Source: Argentina anserina (lineage: Eukaryota; Streptophyta; Magnoliopsida; Rosales; Rosaceae). Taken from it: 64,000 nucleotides of DNA. Positions 48,192 to 60,750 of this stretch are shown one piece after another. The DNA lies in NCBI RefSeq assembly GCF_933775445.1, contig NC_065872.1, forward strand, positions 8,990,001 through 9,054,000, written 5' to 3'. The notes beneath the pieces are model-generated. The model did no database searches. It was not told the origin of the DNA and saw only the letters and a list, made by a program, of their open reading frames with translations. Within the stretch, counting starts at the first letter, position 1. The number at the start of each line of letters is the position of its first letter. The position numbers and the translations under genes are program-made.

Positions 48192-51100
48192 ACTCTATCT
48201 ACAGTTGGTTAAACCAGCACAACATATATTAGACTCTAAAGAATTTGAGTACCAACCTCCCTTGCAAGCCAGCCCAGGCTCAACCACGATCAAATTATGC
48301 AAACATGTTTCATGCACATAGCTTGGAAGCATAATTAAAATTTTAAATGACAATGTAAGGTCTCTCAAGACAAAGAAATGTTATCAAAACGAACTCTGCA
48401 TAATAAAGCATAATAACCCTAAAGCAAAGGGAAATTACTATAGACATGAAATTTCATGCAAATCGATCAATGACGATTGATAACAATGTACCGTGTGAAA
48501 AAGGTCTATGGAATATGATATGAGCAATGAAGCGCTCTATTACAAAAAGAATATAAAATAATATGAGTATGGCGATTTGAAAAAGCATATTCAATATCGA
48601 ATAAGATGACTTAAAAAAATTTCAATTTAAAACAGCGATAAAAATCTAGTTATGAGGTTCCAGACTCTAATTATAGTATGCCCTTAATTTTTTATGATAT
48701 TATTGTAATGGCTGTTATCCATCAAATTTAATTAGACTTCGATATTAAAGATATTGTCTTTGGATTGGATAAGACTTTGATGTCATCGTTAATATACAAC
48801 CAAAGTTATGAATTTTTCTCAATGAATTGAGAATATTCGAATATTAATTGAGATATACGTGGTTCGATTTTTAATATTTTGATTTTACGAAGTACCACAT
48901 AAAGTAAAGTAATTTCACAAAATATTTATACGACATGAAAAACTGAATGCAAAAAAATTCATCATGCGATCCCCACAGTAATAGTAATATAGAACAATAG
49001 TACTATATTTGTAGATATAACAAATAATGTTAATAAAGATAAATCATTTATACTCCTTCGGAATTCACAGTGTACATACATTATGAAATGGAAGTATCAT
49101 TTTGTAATTCTATCAAATTACTCTAAAAAATTTGAGTTTATATTCCATTTACATGTCCTAAGTATATACCTCATTGGCACTTTATGTAACAAAAGTCAAC
49201 AAGTGACAATCAAACTGATAGAGCGTTAATTAAAACATCTATAATAAATCATGTAAAACATCATTGTTAGTATAGAATAAGCAGAGATTGTTCAGTCCGG
49301 GGAATTAAAGGGAACTCTAAACTTTTAGTGTTAACAAATAATGTGGGGTTTGAGATTGATTATTAACTACTAAAATAAAACCTAAATTATTATTTACATG
49401 ATTGACTTCTCTTTAACAAACTTAAACCAAATTTACCAATACACCACATAATTGCAAGTTCGAACCTATCATGCATTCTAATTCGACCAATTACATACTT
49501 TTTAGACATCAATACAATTAGAGCCTTAGGGAATCATCTAATCGTGCAAGATTTCAATTATCATTTAGATTGACTTAGGGCCTAATCTAAATTTGCATGC
49601 AATCGTATTCAATAACACTTAGAGTAGAAATCAAACAAGATTATATTCAAGCACCAAATCTTTGTTGGAGACATGTTTCATGTATGGCGTCACCCACTAT
49701 GGTTTCACATGCAAATTTCCAGAATTTTTACCACTTTTAATCAACACAAATCGAACCTACTTAGGGCATGATTCGATTTGTGTCAATATGGTTGATGAAT
49801 CTAGCACTCAAACACAATTTTAGAGAATGCATCTAAACACTAAATTCATATGCACATATCTGAAAATTATTTAAAGTATGAGAAAGATGATTAGAACACA
49901 ACAATAGGAATACAAACTCATTAATTATAGAAAACCATCAATTCGGCAAAGATCCAAAAATCCAATAAAACAATCTAAAAATTTCGATTCTTAATACAAA
50001 ACAATAATCCCACAAAAACATCATACTACAATCTTTATAGACAAAGTATTGTAAAAAAAAAATCAAAAACGAACAAACCCGTGGAGATAAGTTGCGAGAA
50101 TCACACGTTGTAGGAACTTTGGAGGTGTGTCTTCAATGATGATTTCGGTGGAGATGGAATTTGTACATGGGGGAGAATGGCTTGTTGTTTTGGTGAAGGA
50201 TGTTTGAGGTAGTATTTTGGTAGAGTTTTGGCTCTTGAATGCAAAGGAGAAGTGATTTTATTTGAGAGATGAAACCATGTATATATAGAGGAAAGAATAA
50301 AGGTAGTTGCATCTTTCCTCATATTATAATGCAATGCTTTAATCCCTTAAATCATGCCATGTTTTATTCCCTAAAACATGTCATACTTTAATCCCTAAAA
50401 CATGTCATGTTTTATTCCCTAAAACATGTCATGTTTTATTCCCTAAACTATGTCATGTTTTATTCCCTAAACTATGTCATGTTTTATGCCTTTAATGATC
50501 ATCTTCTATTTAATTGTTGCATGACTTGGCTCCATCTCTTTTTCTTTAATTATCTCTTCAATCAAATCTGAAAATAAGAAAATAAAATCATAAGTAAGAG
50601 ATAATTAGTTTCAAAACCTAACAAGGATTCTTAGTCAAACTAGGACTCTAGACTAATTATGCATTTTTAACTCATGTAAGCACAAAAATGCATCCAATAC
50701 CGCCCAAGACTCTTACTATGACTCAATGACTCAATAGTACAACAATAAGGGCTAAGCAAAGTACAAATTGAGGTAAAAACATGTTAAGGACGTCGCACAA
50801 AGTGCTCCTATCACAAACCCTCATACGTTTTAAATATTTATGTCAACGACTTTTTCATTTGAATAGAACAAGTGAGATTACAATTGACTTCCTTTGCATT
50901 ATCTCTAATGTAACCGAGTATCATAGAAGTTTTTATGTCTATCTAGCTATTATATGTGACTGCTTAATGAATCTAACAACGTCAAAAGAAATTGATCTTC
51001 GGGATTTCTATATATTTGAGCTTTGACATGATTAATTGGGATACTCAGGTCGTAATATGAGCATCCGTATACTAAAAGAATTACACACAGACACTCATGT

Positions 51101-51440
51101 ATTTGAATATATAGAAGCAAGAACTAAAGAAACAAATGACCGTAAAAATCCTTAAAAATTATTCCATGAAGGAATTGAAGATATGATTTTATCCCCATAT
51201 TTCGTTGCTCCCCTGAGGCGGAAACGTAAAATATTTTGATGCACAAGTATATGCACTAACTTATTATTATTCTTTTTATGTCTAAATTGATTGCATTATG
51301 ACAAACTAATCATTCAAAGCCTATCTCTTAAAGCAACTAGGTTTGAGACCATCATATGCAAATGACACGTACATGTATTCTCATTGTGTTCAAACATTGA
51401 ATCCAATGAAAATTATGTGGATTAATTCAACTAACTTGTT
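48192..51440. other. A+T-rich interior of decayed copia element 2 and unclassified repeats
   Basis: No frame or domain recognised. The part from 50540 to 50815 (CAAGACTCTTACTATGACTC and following) has the feel of a common plant repeat but could not be classified. This stretch is larger than a copia gag needs, so other unseen insertions are likely. Confidence 0.35.
50335..50490. repeat. Minisatellite, ~26-bp unit
   Basis: About six units of CATGTCATGTTTTATTCCCT plus AAAA or AACT. Confidence 0.9.
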
Positions 51441-51449
51441 GATACCTTA

Positions 51450-53790
51450 AGTACTTTATGATGTTGGTTGATGTGTCGACACTCTGGTTATGTATCATCA
51501 CACCATTCACTACTAAAACAAATGTTGTCTATGCTAGTTACAAACCTACTTTGGGCTCAAGGAAAAACGACTACAGTAATAGTCTTAATAATGGTAATGT
51601 GCACTAATATTTCAATTTAGGGTAATATAATTTTTTTCATACACAACCTCTTATTCACTTCTGCCCAGCCATCACCATAATCATTGTAAAATGAATTAAA
51701 ATCTATGACATCGAAGGATCGAAATATTTGAGCTCGCCAAGATTAACACGGATCTATAATCTTTAAGCTTAACTAGATTAACCTATCAAGAGTGGCCCCC
51801 TTATTTTGTATTAGTTAGTTTCCCCGGGTGAAATAGCTCCTCCTATAAAAGAAAGGGGTGCGGAAAGCGGCATACTTGAGGCATGTGGTTAGTGCCACCT
51901 ACGTACCAAATTGCGAGGCCACATCGCATAATGGTGAATCCAATTAATGTGAATAAGTGTTCTTATTGGAGACGAGCATTCATATAGATTATCATATTGC
52001 AACCTTGACAAGCGATTTTTTTTTTCGCTAGATATGCAGAATATCACTTTGATGAGACATTCGTTACGGAGAGATAAAAACAAATAATGTTCAAGTGGAA
52101 CGACAAGAATTGTCGTGGTTTGTCCCCACTGTGTCTCATCTTGATCCCCATTATTGCACAAAGTGATGAGATAACAGATATTTGCTGCAAATATGCTTGC
52201 AAGGTTCAATGTCCTAAGAAAATGACATGACGTTACCCAAGAGGAATTTGACATTGCGTTGCCACCATAAATGGTCGCATGGTAACGCCATAAAGTGGCC
52301 TAAATGGTGTCACAAGTTGTGACTCTCCAAGGTAGAGGGGGAGACTACCTTATGTTCGATATATACTCGATCAAAGGAATAAAGCGAGTTTGGCACAATT
52401 GGATCCATTGATCCATAATCTCAAATCCGCCTCATGAGAATTTCTTGAATTTTGGTTATTACTGGGGAACGCCTCAGATGTTAGAACAAATCCTTAAAAA
52501 TATAGAGATCTCTACAAATACAAACCACATGAGGATGTAGGATATTGAGTTTTTGATATCGAACCATGCTTTTTTTAGAAATATCAACGTAGTAATTTTG
52601 GCCTAATGGAAAAAAACGATACAGCATGAACCAATGTTCACTAACAAAGAGATAGATATTTGGGCAGGTGAAGCCAACACCGCAAGTGTAAACCCTATCA
52701 TATGTCTTTATTAGGATGCATAATGAGAATAAGAGTTTAGACTCACCTTGGTGTCTCACAAACGTACTGGAATCGACTACAAGGAGATATTCTTTTGTAA
52801 TGGACCACAAAGAGATATTCTCGTAATGGATGTCATTGCACTCCACTACCTTATCAGTTTGATAGTTTCTGAAAAACTGATAGATGCAGCTTATGAATGG
52901 TGAAATAATATAGGGATCGAAATTAAGATATATACATGAAGTCCTAGAACCAACTTCATCCACCCAAGAAGTGGCTCTAAACCATGAAGCACTACAAAAG
53001 AAATTGAAACATTCACAGAGTAAAAACTTAATTTGGAATAGGGATCAGATGAATTGTGTCATTGCGAGTTCAATGGATTTATATAGACTTTTAATGAACT
53101 AAAGAGATGTCGATATGTATTATAAATCCGAAGTCGAGAATGAAAAAAAGATCTTTGGAAAGACACAGTCTCAATATGGATCTCAAGGATTGTAATGTTG
53201 ATGATTAATCATCAATTGGCTTAGGCACTCTACAGGCTAAAAGTGAGGTATCTATAATTCTCATGATCAGTTGAAGTCTTTATAGATAGATATGTTTCAT
53301 CTAAATAGAAGATGACGAATAAGTGTTGGGAAATGAGATTCTTTATACAAGTACAAAAACGCATTACTGCACTTAACAAAATATATAAGACTCGACCTCT
53401 CATTCGTTGTATAGCTCAGCGCCCACGCAATAACAATACCTAAAGGTTTAGGTTTATAGTCCCTATAAAGAAAAGAGAAAACAACATGATGAAAATGAAC
53501 AATATTCACGTCGTTGCATATTTGGCGTAAAGAAATACATACCACATGAAACACATAAATATATAAAAGTTATCAAAGTTCTCGTAATTAATGTAAAAAT
53601 GAGAGGGAGATACAGACATAAGGGGAGTCTAGCACATATATGTTATTCTCAATTCTAATAGGTGCGTTGTGCTCTTTTTTCATTTCCACCAAGGTTTTAT
53701 TTCTCCCACTGAGTTTTTGTTACTTGGCAAAGTTTTTAATGAGACAACACCTTATAAACCATATTATTGTTGACACGGCACAAGGGGAAG
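51450..53790 (+). pseudogene. Pol remnants of copia element 2
   Basis: Recognised by nucleotide similarity to the pol of copia element 1 at matching positions (listed under the element). Stops are so frequent that no domain can be read over more than about 20 residues. The order integrase, RT, 3' region is kept. Confidence 0.68.
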
Positions 53791-53988
53791 TGTTAAAGGA
53801 AAAACATATTATGTGTCTTCGTCAATGTAACATACAAGAAGTGATTAAATTATCAGCATTCAATAGTTATCGTGTAACGTTTAATCATTATTGTCATCAT
53901 AATGTACGGTATAATTACCATTGTAATACTCTCCCTATATAAAGGGATTATGCAATAAGATGGGTAGGCCAATTCTATATTTCCTACA
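53791..53988 (+). repeat. Right LTR of copia element 2
   Basis: 198 bp, TGTTAAAGGA ... TTCCTACA, preceded by the polypurine tract CAAGGGGAAG. It ends 523 bp upstream of the GUN4-like start codon. Confidence 0.88.
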
Positions 53989-54511
53989 GTTTAAATGTTA
54001 TAATTATGGAGATATGAATATAATCTCCCTATCCCAGCGACCATTTTGTAGACAAAACCCCAGTTTTTATTAATCAAAAAAAAATCAAGTAAAACAGTTG
54101 GCTAGAATCTTGCAAAACCAAAAAAGAGAAATTCATATGTTTCATGTCGCGTGTCAACCATCGAGGCATCGAGCCCTTTTCATGGGCTGCTTTTCCTGTT
54201 ATCATTAGGATTGAATTTAGCTTCGTACTAGAGTTTTGCATTATTAGTACACTTTTCGAGCATATTAAGTTATTAACATGAGATTTAATGGCAACGTCTG
54301 TTAAAGGCCCACTCTCCGAGCGCCTCGCCGTTAGTTCACAGACATCGTTTGTTCGTGTGAACAGTTTCTATCATCATCATCATCAGCTAATATCAACTCT
54401 CTCTGCCCATATCATCATCATCATTACCCGACTCCTCCCCCTTCCTCTGCTTCTTCTCCTTAACTCACTCACACACCATCTCCATTTCTCTAGATTAACT
54501 TAGCTATTTCT

Positions 54512-55234
54512 ATGGCGGCCACCAACACTTTCCACAACCTTGGTCGTCTCAACCACCACCACTCTACCACTCATGACATTCCTCCTCCTCCTTCCACCGC
54601 CGCCACTTTCTTCCTTAAACCCTCAACCTCCGCCCCTCTCTCTTCCCACCGCCACCTTCACTCTTTCGTCATCTCTTCCACCAAAACGTTTTCAGTCTCT
54701 CCCACTACCTCGTTTTCCCGTCCTTCTTCTTCTTCTTCTTCCAAATCCGACACCTTCGCCCAACTACAGCAGCACCTCGCCGCCCAGAACTTCCGCGAAG
54801 CCGACGAAGAGACTCGCCGCCTCCTCATCGTCCTGGCCGGCGAGGCAGCCCAGAAGCGAGGCTACGTCTTCTTCTCCGAGGTCCAGTTCATCCCGGAAGC
54901 CGACATGATAGCCATCGACGACCTCTGGCGACAGCACAACAACAACAGGTTCGGCTACTCCGTCCAGAAGAGGATATTCTTTGACAAGGTCAACCAGGAC
55001 TTCACCAACTTCTTCATCAGAGTCGGGTGGATGAAGAAGCTCGACACCGAGGTCGACCAGTACAACTACAGAGCTTTCCCTAACGAGTTCATCTACAGTT
55101 GGATGAATCCTCACGTGTGGGTGGTCAACGAGAAAGTTAACTCCGAAGCAGTTAACTCCGTCTCCACCCTTTTTAAAATTGACCAATCATATAACGACAC
55201 GTCATCATTTTTAGTTTGGGCTCTCGGAGAGTAG
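54512..55234 (+). CDS. GUN4-like tetrapyrrole-binding protein with replaced C-terminus
   Basis: 240 residues without introns, as is usual for GUN4. A Ser/Pro/His-rich chloroplast transit peptide (about 1-75) precedes a clear GUN4 domain from about residue 80: READEETRRLLIVLAGEAA, RGYVFFSEVQFIPEADM, RFGYSVQKRI, VGWMKKLDTEVDQYNYRAFP. GUN4 binds protoporphyrin and Mg-protoporphyrin and stimulates Mg-chelatase in chlorophyll synthesis and plastid signalling. From about residue 195 the match stops. Normal GUN4 continues with a conserved block around GHLPLTNALRG; here an unrelated tail (SWMNPHVWVVNEKV...) runs to the stop. No other frame downstream restores that block. It is probably a truncated duplicate, not the main GUN4 gene; it may be inactive or have an altered role. 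Confidence 0.78.
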   Translation: MAATNTFHNLGRLNHHHSTTHDIPPPPSTAATFFLKPSTSAPLSSHRHLHSFVISSTKTFSVSPTTSFSRPSSSSSSKSDTFAQLQQHLAAQNFREADEETRRLLIVLAGEAAQKRGYVFFSEVQFIPEADMIAIDDLWRQHNNNRFGYSVQKRIFFDKVNQDFTNFFIRVGWMKKLDTEVDQYNYRAFPNEFIYSWMNPHVWVVNEKVNSEAVNSVSTLFKIDQSYNDTSSFLVWALGE

Positions 55235-58200
55235 GCCTTCAGCAGAACTTACCAGATTTAATTACCTATCACAAGTTTCGAACATGTCAATATATACTGA
55301 GCTATATACCGAGTATGTCTCAATATATATCCGAACCAACTTGATCGAGCATGTCATAATGACCAGAGGCTGCAGATTTTGATTCCAAAATTCTGAGCTA
55401 GGGTTACTGAGTAGAAGCACGTTCGAAGCTGCACACCTCTCATATAATCGAGTCAAGAGTCAAGATCAGTGGCAAATCCAAAATCCGAACCTTATCAGGC
55501 TTTTTTTATCTGAAATATTCATCGGCCACAAATGAAAGAGTACAAACTATAAAGATGACAAGAAAACTAGTATACGTAAGAGACTTAAAAACAGAACATC
55601 CAAAATAATTGGTTGGTTAATTCATGCTATATTGGTATCATACCAATTCATACAAATTAATTTACCATTTTTACCAATTCACTTATCAATTTATGCCAAA
55701 GTGAACAAAAATATAATTCTATCAAAACATTTGACCGAATTGCAAGCAATTTAAGGCTGTAATATAGCTCAATTACAAGCAATTCATGGCAACAATTAGG
55801 ACAATCTCTGATCTTCCAACAACTCAATTGAAGGCACAAGCAATATTCATGATTAATTGCAAGCGAAACTCAATCAGGTTTATAATACAAGACCAAGAAT
55901 TATCAATTTTATATTCAAATTGGAGAGCACCAGATTAAGGTACAATAGAGATGCAGTCTATATATTCTTAAAGTAATCAAGTCAACCAAGCTACAATAGA
56001 GATGCAGTCTATATATTCTTAAACACCAAAAATCCACAATAACTCCAGTAGTCTAATCCAAATTCGAACAAATCCAGAATAAAAGAAAACCCCCAATTCG
56101 AATATAATAGAACCCCAACTCGAGATTGAAATATAAATAAGAAAAATTGAATGGGTGTTAAAGATGGGATCTGAAGTCTGAAGTCCATCGAATTAGGGAA
56201 GAACGAGATATGAAGTAGCGTTGCTCCCACTACTGCGTGCGGTTTCGAAAAAATGTAGAATGATACTTATTTTTTTATATATAGTTTTACCATATATACC
56301 TGATGACTTTTTAGGCAAAATAAAAAATCTCGTGCAGGCTTGAGCCCTTTGAGCCTTTTACTTCATTCCGCCTTTGGTCAAGATCAACAATCATGCATGC
56401 TTATATTTCCTCAACTTATAGCTAATAATTGTCAACTTATATTCAGTACATAATACTCTATTCATTATCAATTTCCTCAACTTATAGCTAATAATTGTTA
56501 ACATCCTATAGTCCGTCCAGCAAAGATTAAGAACAAGAATAGCATAATTTCGGTCCCAATTTCGTCAGGTTTATCAAGTTCAAAGAATAGCATATAAGCT
56601 TGCTGTTATACTATTCCGTTCTGAATGTACGTACGTACTATATGATTCAGTCACGTTGTTATATATTTTCCATGTAGTCATCCAAAAAGACAAAAATCAG
56701 TTCACATGCGCAGATGCGCTGTATCTATTCTTGTAATTTCAAAGTGGGAGTGGCATGGTCGATCAGTGCGCTGGTCTTGGTTTAAATACTCCAATCCATA
56801 AGTAACCCCACCCTAAATCAGACAGAAATATGGCAACGTACTACTTAACGTACACCAAATTAACGTGCTTGATAGATACATATTAGTGATTAATTATGGA
56901 TAGAAGTTACGTACGATAGCCTAATCAACATGGTGATCCCATATTATCAACTTTAATAGACCATCTCATCAGATCTTCCTTCCTATAGATGATTATATCT
57001 CAAGGAAATAATCCAGCAAAGTCCAATAATCAAATGGGAAGAGAACACCAACTATAATCCTTACTATTCCTAAGTTCAACTCTCCTTAGTTCTTGACCTC
57101 TTGTCATACACAGTTTAATATTCATCAATTAGGCCTAGATACATAGGCCACAAGTAGAATTATAGTGGTGGCCCTAAATTAGTGGTGAAATTATACGTTC
57201 TCTAACAACATTTTTTTAATGCATGAACACTTAGTATGGTGCAATGTCGTAGTTTCTTTGCAGTGAATCCCAGTGATCTTAGTTTTACCAGACATCTTGC
57301 GCGCCTAACAACTTATCTTTTGACTAGTAGTAAGGAGGCAAATCCATAACATTCCAAATTATAGTTACAGTTATAGTACTCCAATCAAATCTAATAGTCT
57401 AAAATCACAATGATTTATAATTTAGGTTGTCACAGTATGGTTTTAACTAATTGATTTTGGGAAGGTCGCAATGCCTCCCTACTACGAGAAACTATAGTTT
57501 CTTCCTATTTGACTATCTAATGCTCCTTCTATCTCTCCTTCTACATAATCAATATTATAAATCAAACTATTTGCAATCACCATCTCTCTTTTTTTCCAGC
57601 CAATTCCTCATCCCTTCTTTTGACCCAAACTTTTCTCTTACTCAAGTTCATCCAAAGAGGATTCGCCATGCTATCATGAAGGATGATATTGGGTTGCTCA
57701 ATGGTGGTGGTGGTGGTGAGATCATATTGAAGAATACCTCCACACTTCTTGACAACAATTTACCTCTGAAGCCGCATCCAGATCTGTTAAGGTATGACGG
57801 TAACCGATTCAAACAAAGCAGAAGAATCACAGCCAATGCTAGTTTGCCTCATTGGTTGGCGATGGGTGATGGTTAGGTACGGCTAGGGTTGAAGACCGCT
57901 AAGCTACAATCCTTGCTTAGGGTTTGAGTTTTGGATATAGGTCTAAACCCAATACTTTAGTTTAGTTAGCTTGTTGCCTATTATTATATTTGTATAAGTC
58001 GTAGAATAGGCAAGTTTTGGAATAATTGAGTTTATTATTAAAGAATAGTTTTATACCGCATGTTAGCTTTAAGTTTTTGCTCATGATCTCTTGTCTGTTA
58101 ATTTGTCACAATAGATGAGTATATAAAGAATTTTCACGTCATAGAAAATTTTATAAAACACAGTACGTTTGTCTAAAAAAAAAAGGTTGTTAAGGTTTCA

Positions 58201-58900
58201 TCGTTCTTTAATCGTAGTTATAATTGCACAAACTATTTTGTTATCCATTTCCTAAATTGAAAATTATCAGCAAATTGTGACTAGCTAGGCGAGATATCCA
58301 GCATGGTCCATCTTGGTTGGTTGACAAATCTACCCTCCAAAATCTCATTATCACTATCTATGAAATTTCTACCGAGTATGAAGAAAAGAAGACTTCTTAA
58401 ACTCTTAAAGTAATGCACGAAACCTCATCTTATAATTATTGCCCTAAAAACTCCAAAAACCATTATCAATCATAACATCATTATGTTTTCAATTATCCAA
58501 AATCTCTGTCAAGTAGTTGGTCCAGTTATACTGTACACCTTTATGAGTGCTGGTAAACCAAACGAAGCACACGAGAACCTTAACGTGGATACTACGTTCT
58601 AAACTTCTCCTCCATCTTTAATTCTTTATATAGAGTTCCTTTCTCTCTTTGGACCACGTTCTCTAGTTTTTCACATTTTTAGCACAACAAGGAAGAAAGA
58701 ATTCGACAAAGTGTTGCAGAGCAGTAACAAGAAGACGAGGGCGGCATTGTGACAATCTCACGTAACCAAATCCACAGTCTCTTTCAAACACTACATATGC
58801 TTCGTCCACAAAAAAATTCTAGACCAACTGGCACACAGTCATGTAGCTCCATTACCTACTTCTTTATATATTAGTTTCCATGTCAAGCCCGCCAATCAAA
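55235..58900. other. Intergenic, with short direct duplications
   Basis: Contains a direct repeat of about 33 bp (CTACAATAGAGATGCAGTCT and following) at about 55941-56020 and a 28-bp one (CCTCAACTTATAGCTAATAA) at about 56409 and 56471. A frame at 57451-57876 shows no known domain. The right end holds the peroxidase promoter. Confidence 0.45.
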
Positions 58901-58908
58901 CTCAGTCG

Positions 58909-58916
58909 TATAAAAA
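58909..58916 (+). promoter_or_regulatory. TATA box of the peroxidase gene
   Basis: TATAAAAA lies 57 bp upstream of the ATG, which leaves a leader of about 30 bases. No other candidate is nearer. Confidence 0.6.
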
Positions 58917-58972
58917 CTCTCTGCAACTTTCTCTTCCTCTACCTGTGTGTTTGAGAATCCATTTCTGCTCAA

Positions 58973-60750
58973 ATGGATCGGATCAGTCTTGTTCTAGTTT
59001 GGTCACTTTGCCTTTCTCTGTGTATGTTTTCTACTCCTTCATCAGCACAATTGAAAACGAACTTCTACGCCAATATCTGCCCCAATGTCGAATCCATCGT
59101 CAAAAATGCTGTCACTAAGAAGTTCCAACAAACTTTTGTGACGGTTCCCGCCACAATCCGTCTCTTCTTCCACGATTGCTTTGTCCAGGTACCTCGAAAT
59201 TATGTCAAAACTCAGATCTGACCGGCTCTTTTTTTTAAGGATCCAATGAAAATCTGAACTTTGTTGAACAGGGTTGTGATGCTTCCGTTATAATTGCTTC
59301 AACAGGAAGCAACACAGCAGAGAAAGACCACCCTGATAATCTGTCATTGGCCGGAGATGGGTTCGATACTGTGATCAAAGCAAAAGCAGCCGTTGATGCA
59401 GTTGCACAGTGCAAAAACAAAGTCTCTTGTGCTGATATACTTGCTTTAGCCACCAGAGACGCCATTGTTCTGGTAATACTTTTTTGGCTTCTTCTAATTA
59501 TAAACGCTCAACTCATTAATTGTTTGAAAAATCTAGGTTTGTGTTCAATCCAACATTTCTATAGTATTTGCCAAGCTTCCGATCATCCCATCTTGCATGT
59601 GTTCCACTTGTCTAAGTTCCCATTTTTCCATTTTTATCATTTTAGGCTGTGGCATGGAAACATAACTTCTAACTTACTCATTCTCGACGAATTTAAGCTT
59701 CGAGGTAGCATTGGATTGTGCTAATTAGTAATTACAATATTAATACCATGCAGTCTGGGGGGCCTTCATATCAAGTTGAATTGGGAAGATTAGATGGACT
59801 GAGCTCAACGTCTTCAAGCGTAAATGGGAAGCTGCCCCAGCCAACCTTTAATGTGAACCAGCTCAATTCCATGTTCAGTGCAAATGGGTTAACTCAGGCA
59901 GACATGGTTGCTCTTTCAGGTACATCAATTCATTCTCCATTTCTGGGGAAATTTATGATGTGAAGGTTGTTCTGGGTGTAAGATAATAGCTAATTAAAAA
60001 TACGAGTGTCCCAACTGAAAATAACACCCTTTAATCTCGTGATTGGGACACATAGCATAATTGAAATTTGTTTTGACACATCTATCGTACGTACACTGAT
60101 TGCGTTTGTGATGGCTTTTGAACTTTTGGTTTTTAGTTTTTACAACTTTGTAGCCAAAGAACAATAGTGATTTTCACTAGTCCTACACACTAACACTATA
60201 GGAATTGTTCTGAAAATGATATATGTTTATGTTTGGCCGACTCATAATATATGATCTAGTAGTATATATATTCTTCGTAATGTATGTGACACACACAATT
60301 ACTATTCTTTGTGCACAAAACTAGTAGTCCGACGAAACAAGTTCAATGTGTTTTGCAGCGGCACACACTGTTGGATTCTCTCACTGCAGCAAGTTTGCTA
60401 GCCGGATCGGAAACCCCGTGGACCCAACGATGAACAAAACCTACGCTGCAGATTTGCAACAGCAGTGTCCGAAGAACGTCGACCCTAGAATAGCCGTCAA
60501 CATGGACCCAAACACGCCCAGAACATTTGATAATATGTACTACAAGAACCTTCAGCAAGGCAAAGGCTTGTTCACCTCCGATCAGGTCCTTTTCACCGAC
60601 ACTAGGACCCGGCCGACAGTCAATACTTGGGCCTCAAATAATGCAGCTTTCCAACAAGCCTTTATTACTGCCATGACAAAGTTAGGCCGGGTTGGAGTCA
60701 AGACCGGCAACAATGGTAATATCCGACGTGATTGTTCTGTTTTTAACTGA
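58973..60750 (+). CDS. Class III secretory peroxidase, PRX73/PRX35/PRX45 type
   Basis: Four exons (58973-59188, 59272-59472, 59754-59919, 60359-60750) with GT-AG introns, the ancestral layout of the family, give 324 residues. A signal peptide ends at SSA/QL (about residue 25). The distal site RLFFHDCF has Arg63 and His67. GCDAS starts the second exon's calcium site. The proximal haem ligand is His197 in [18 protein letters not shown] instead of the common SGAHT, as well as [18 protein letters not shown] and [20 protein letters not shown], fit the root-hair-linked PRX73/PRX35/PRX45 group. These enzymes use hydrogen peroxide to oxidise phenolics and extensins in the cell wall. Cysteines for the four family disulfides are present. 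It looks fully functional. Confidence 0.94.

Larger units (their letters stand above)
44129..53988 (+). mobile_element. Second Ty1/copia element, heavily decayed, with nested insertion
   Basis: Two 198-bp LTRs bound the region. After the left LTR comes a primer-binding-like CGTTATTAACAC, then a GC-rich leader (44520-45030) as in copia element 1. The right part keeps DNA-level matches to element 1 in the same order: integrase-like (TTGGTTGATGTGTCGAC, 51464), ATCACTTTGATGAGACATTC (about 52037), RT region CACTACCTTATCAGTTTGAT (52846), ATGAAGTCCTAGAACC (about 52938) and the 3' region CGTTGTGCTCTTTTTTC (53664). A polypurine tract AAGGGGAAG precedes the right LTR. No frame survives. A solo LTR at 46024-48186 lies inside. 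Flanking 5-bp duplications do not match. Confidence 0.75.

Noticed and set aside
54540..55186. 122-codon plus and 140-codon minus frames
   Set aside because: Shadows of the GC-rich GUN4-like gene in other frames.
57451..57876. 141-codon frame with a real ATG at 57676
   Set aside because: Low-complexity Leu/Ser start, Gly run and no recognisable domain or splice context; kept out as unsupported.
58100..58900. Root-hair element search upstream of the peroxidase
   Set aside because: Several CACG words exist, but none has the TG at the distance the consensus needs.
60355..60372. SAAHT in place of SGAHT near the peroxidase proximal His
   Set aside because: First looked like a lost key residue, but it is usual in the PRX73/PRX35/PRX45 group.
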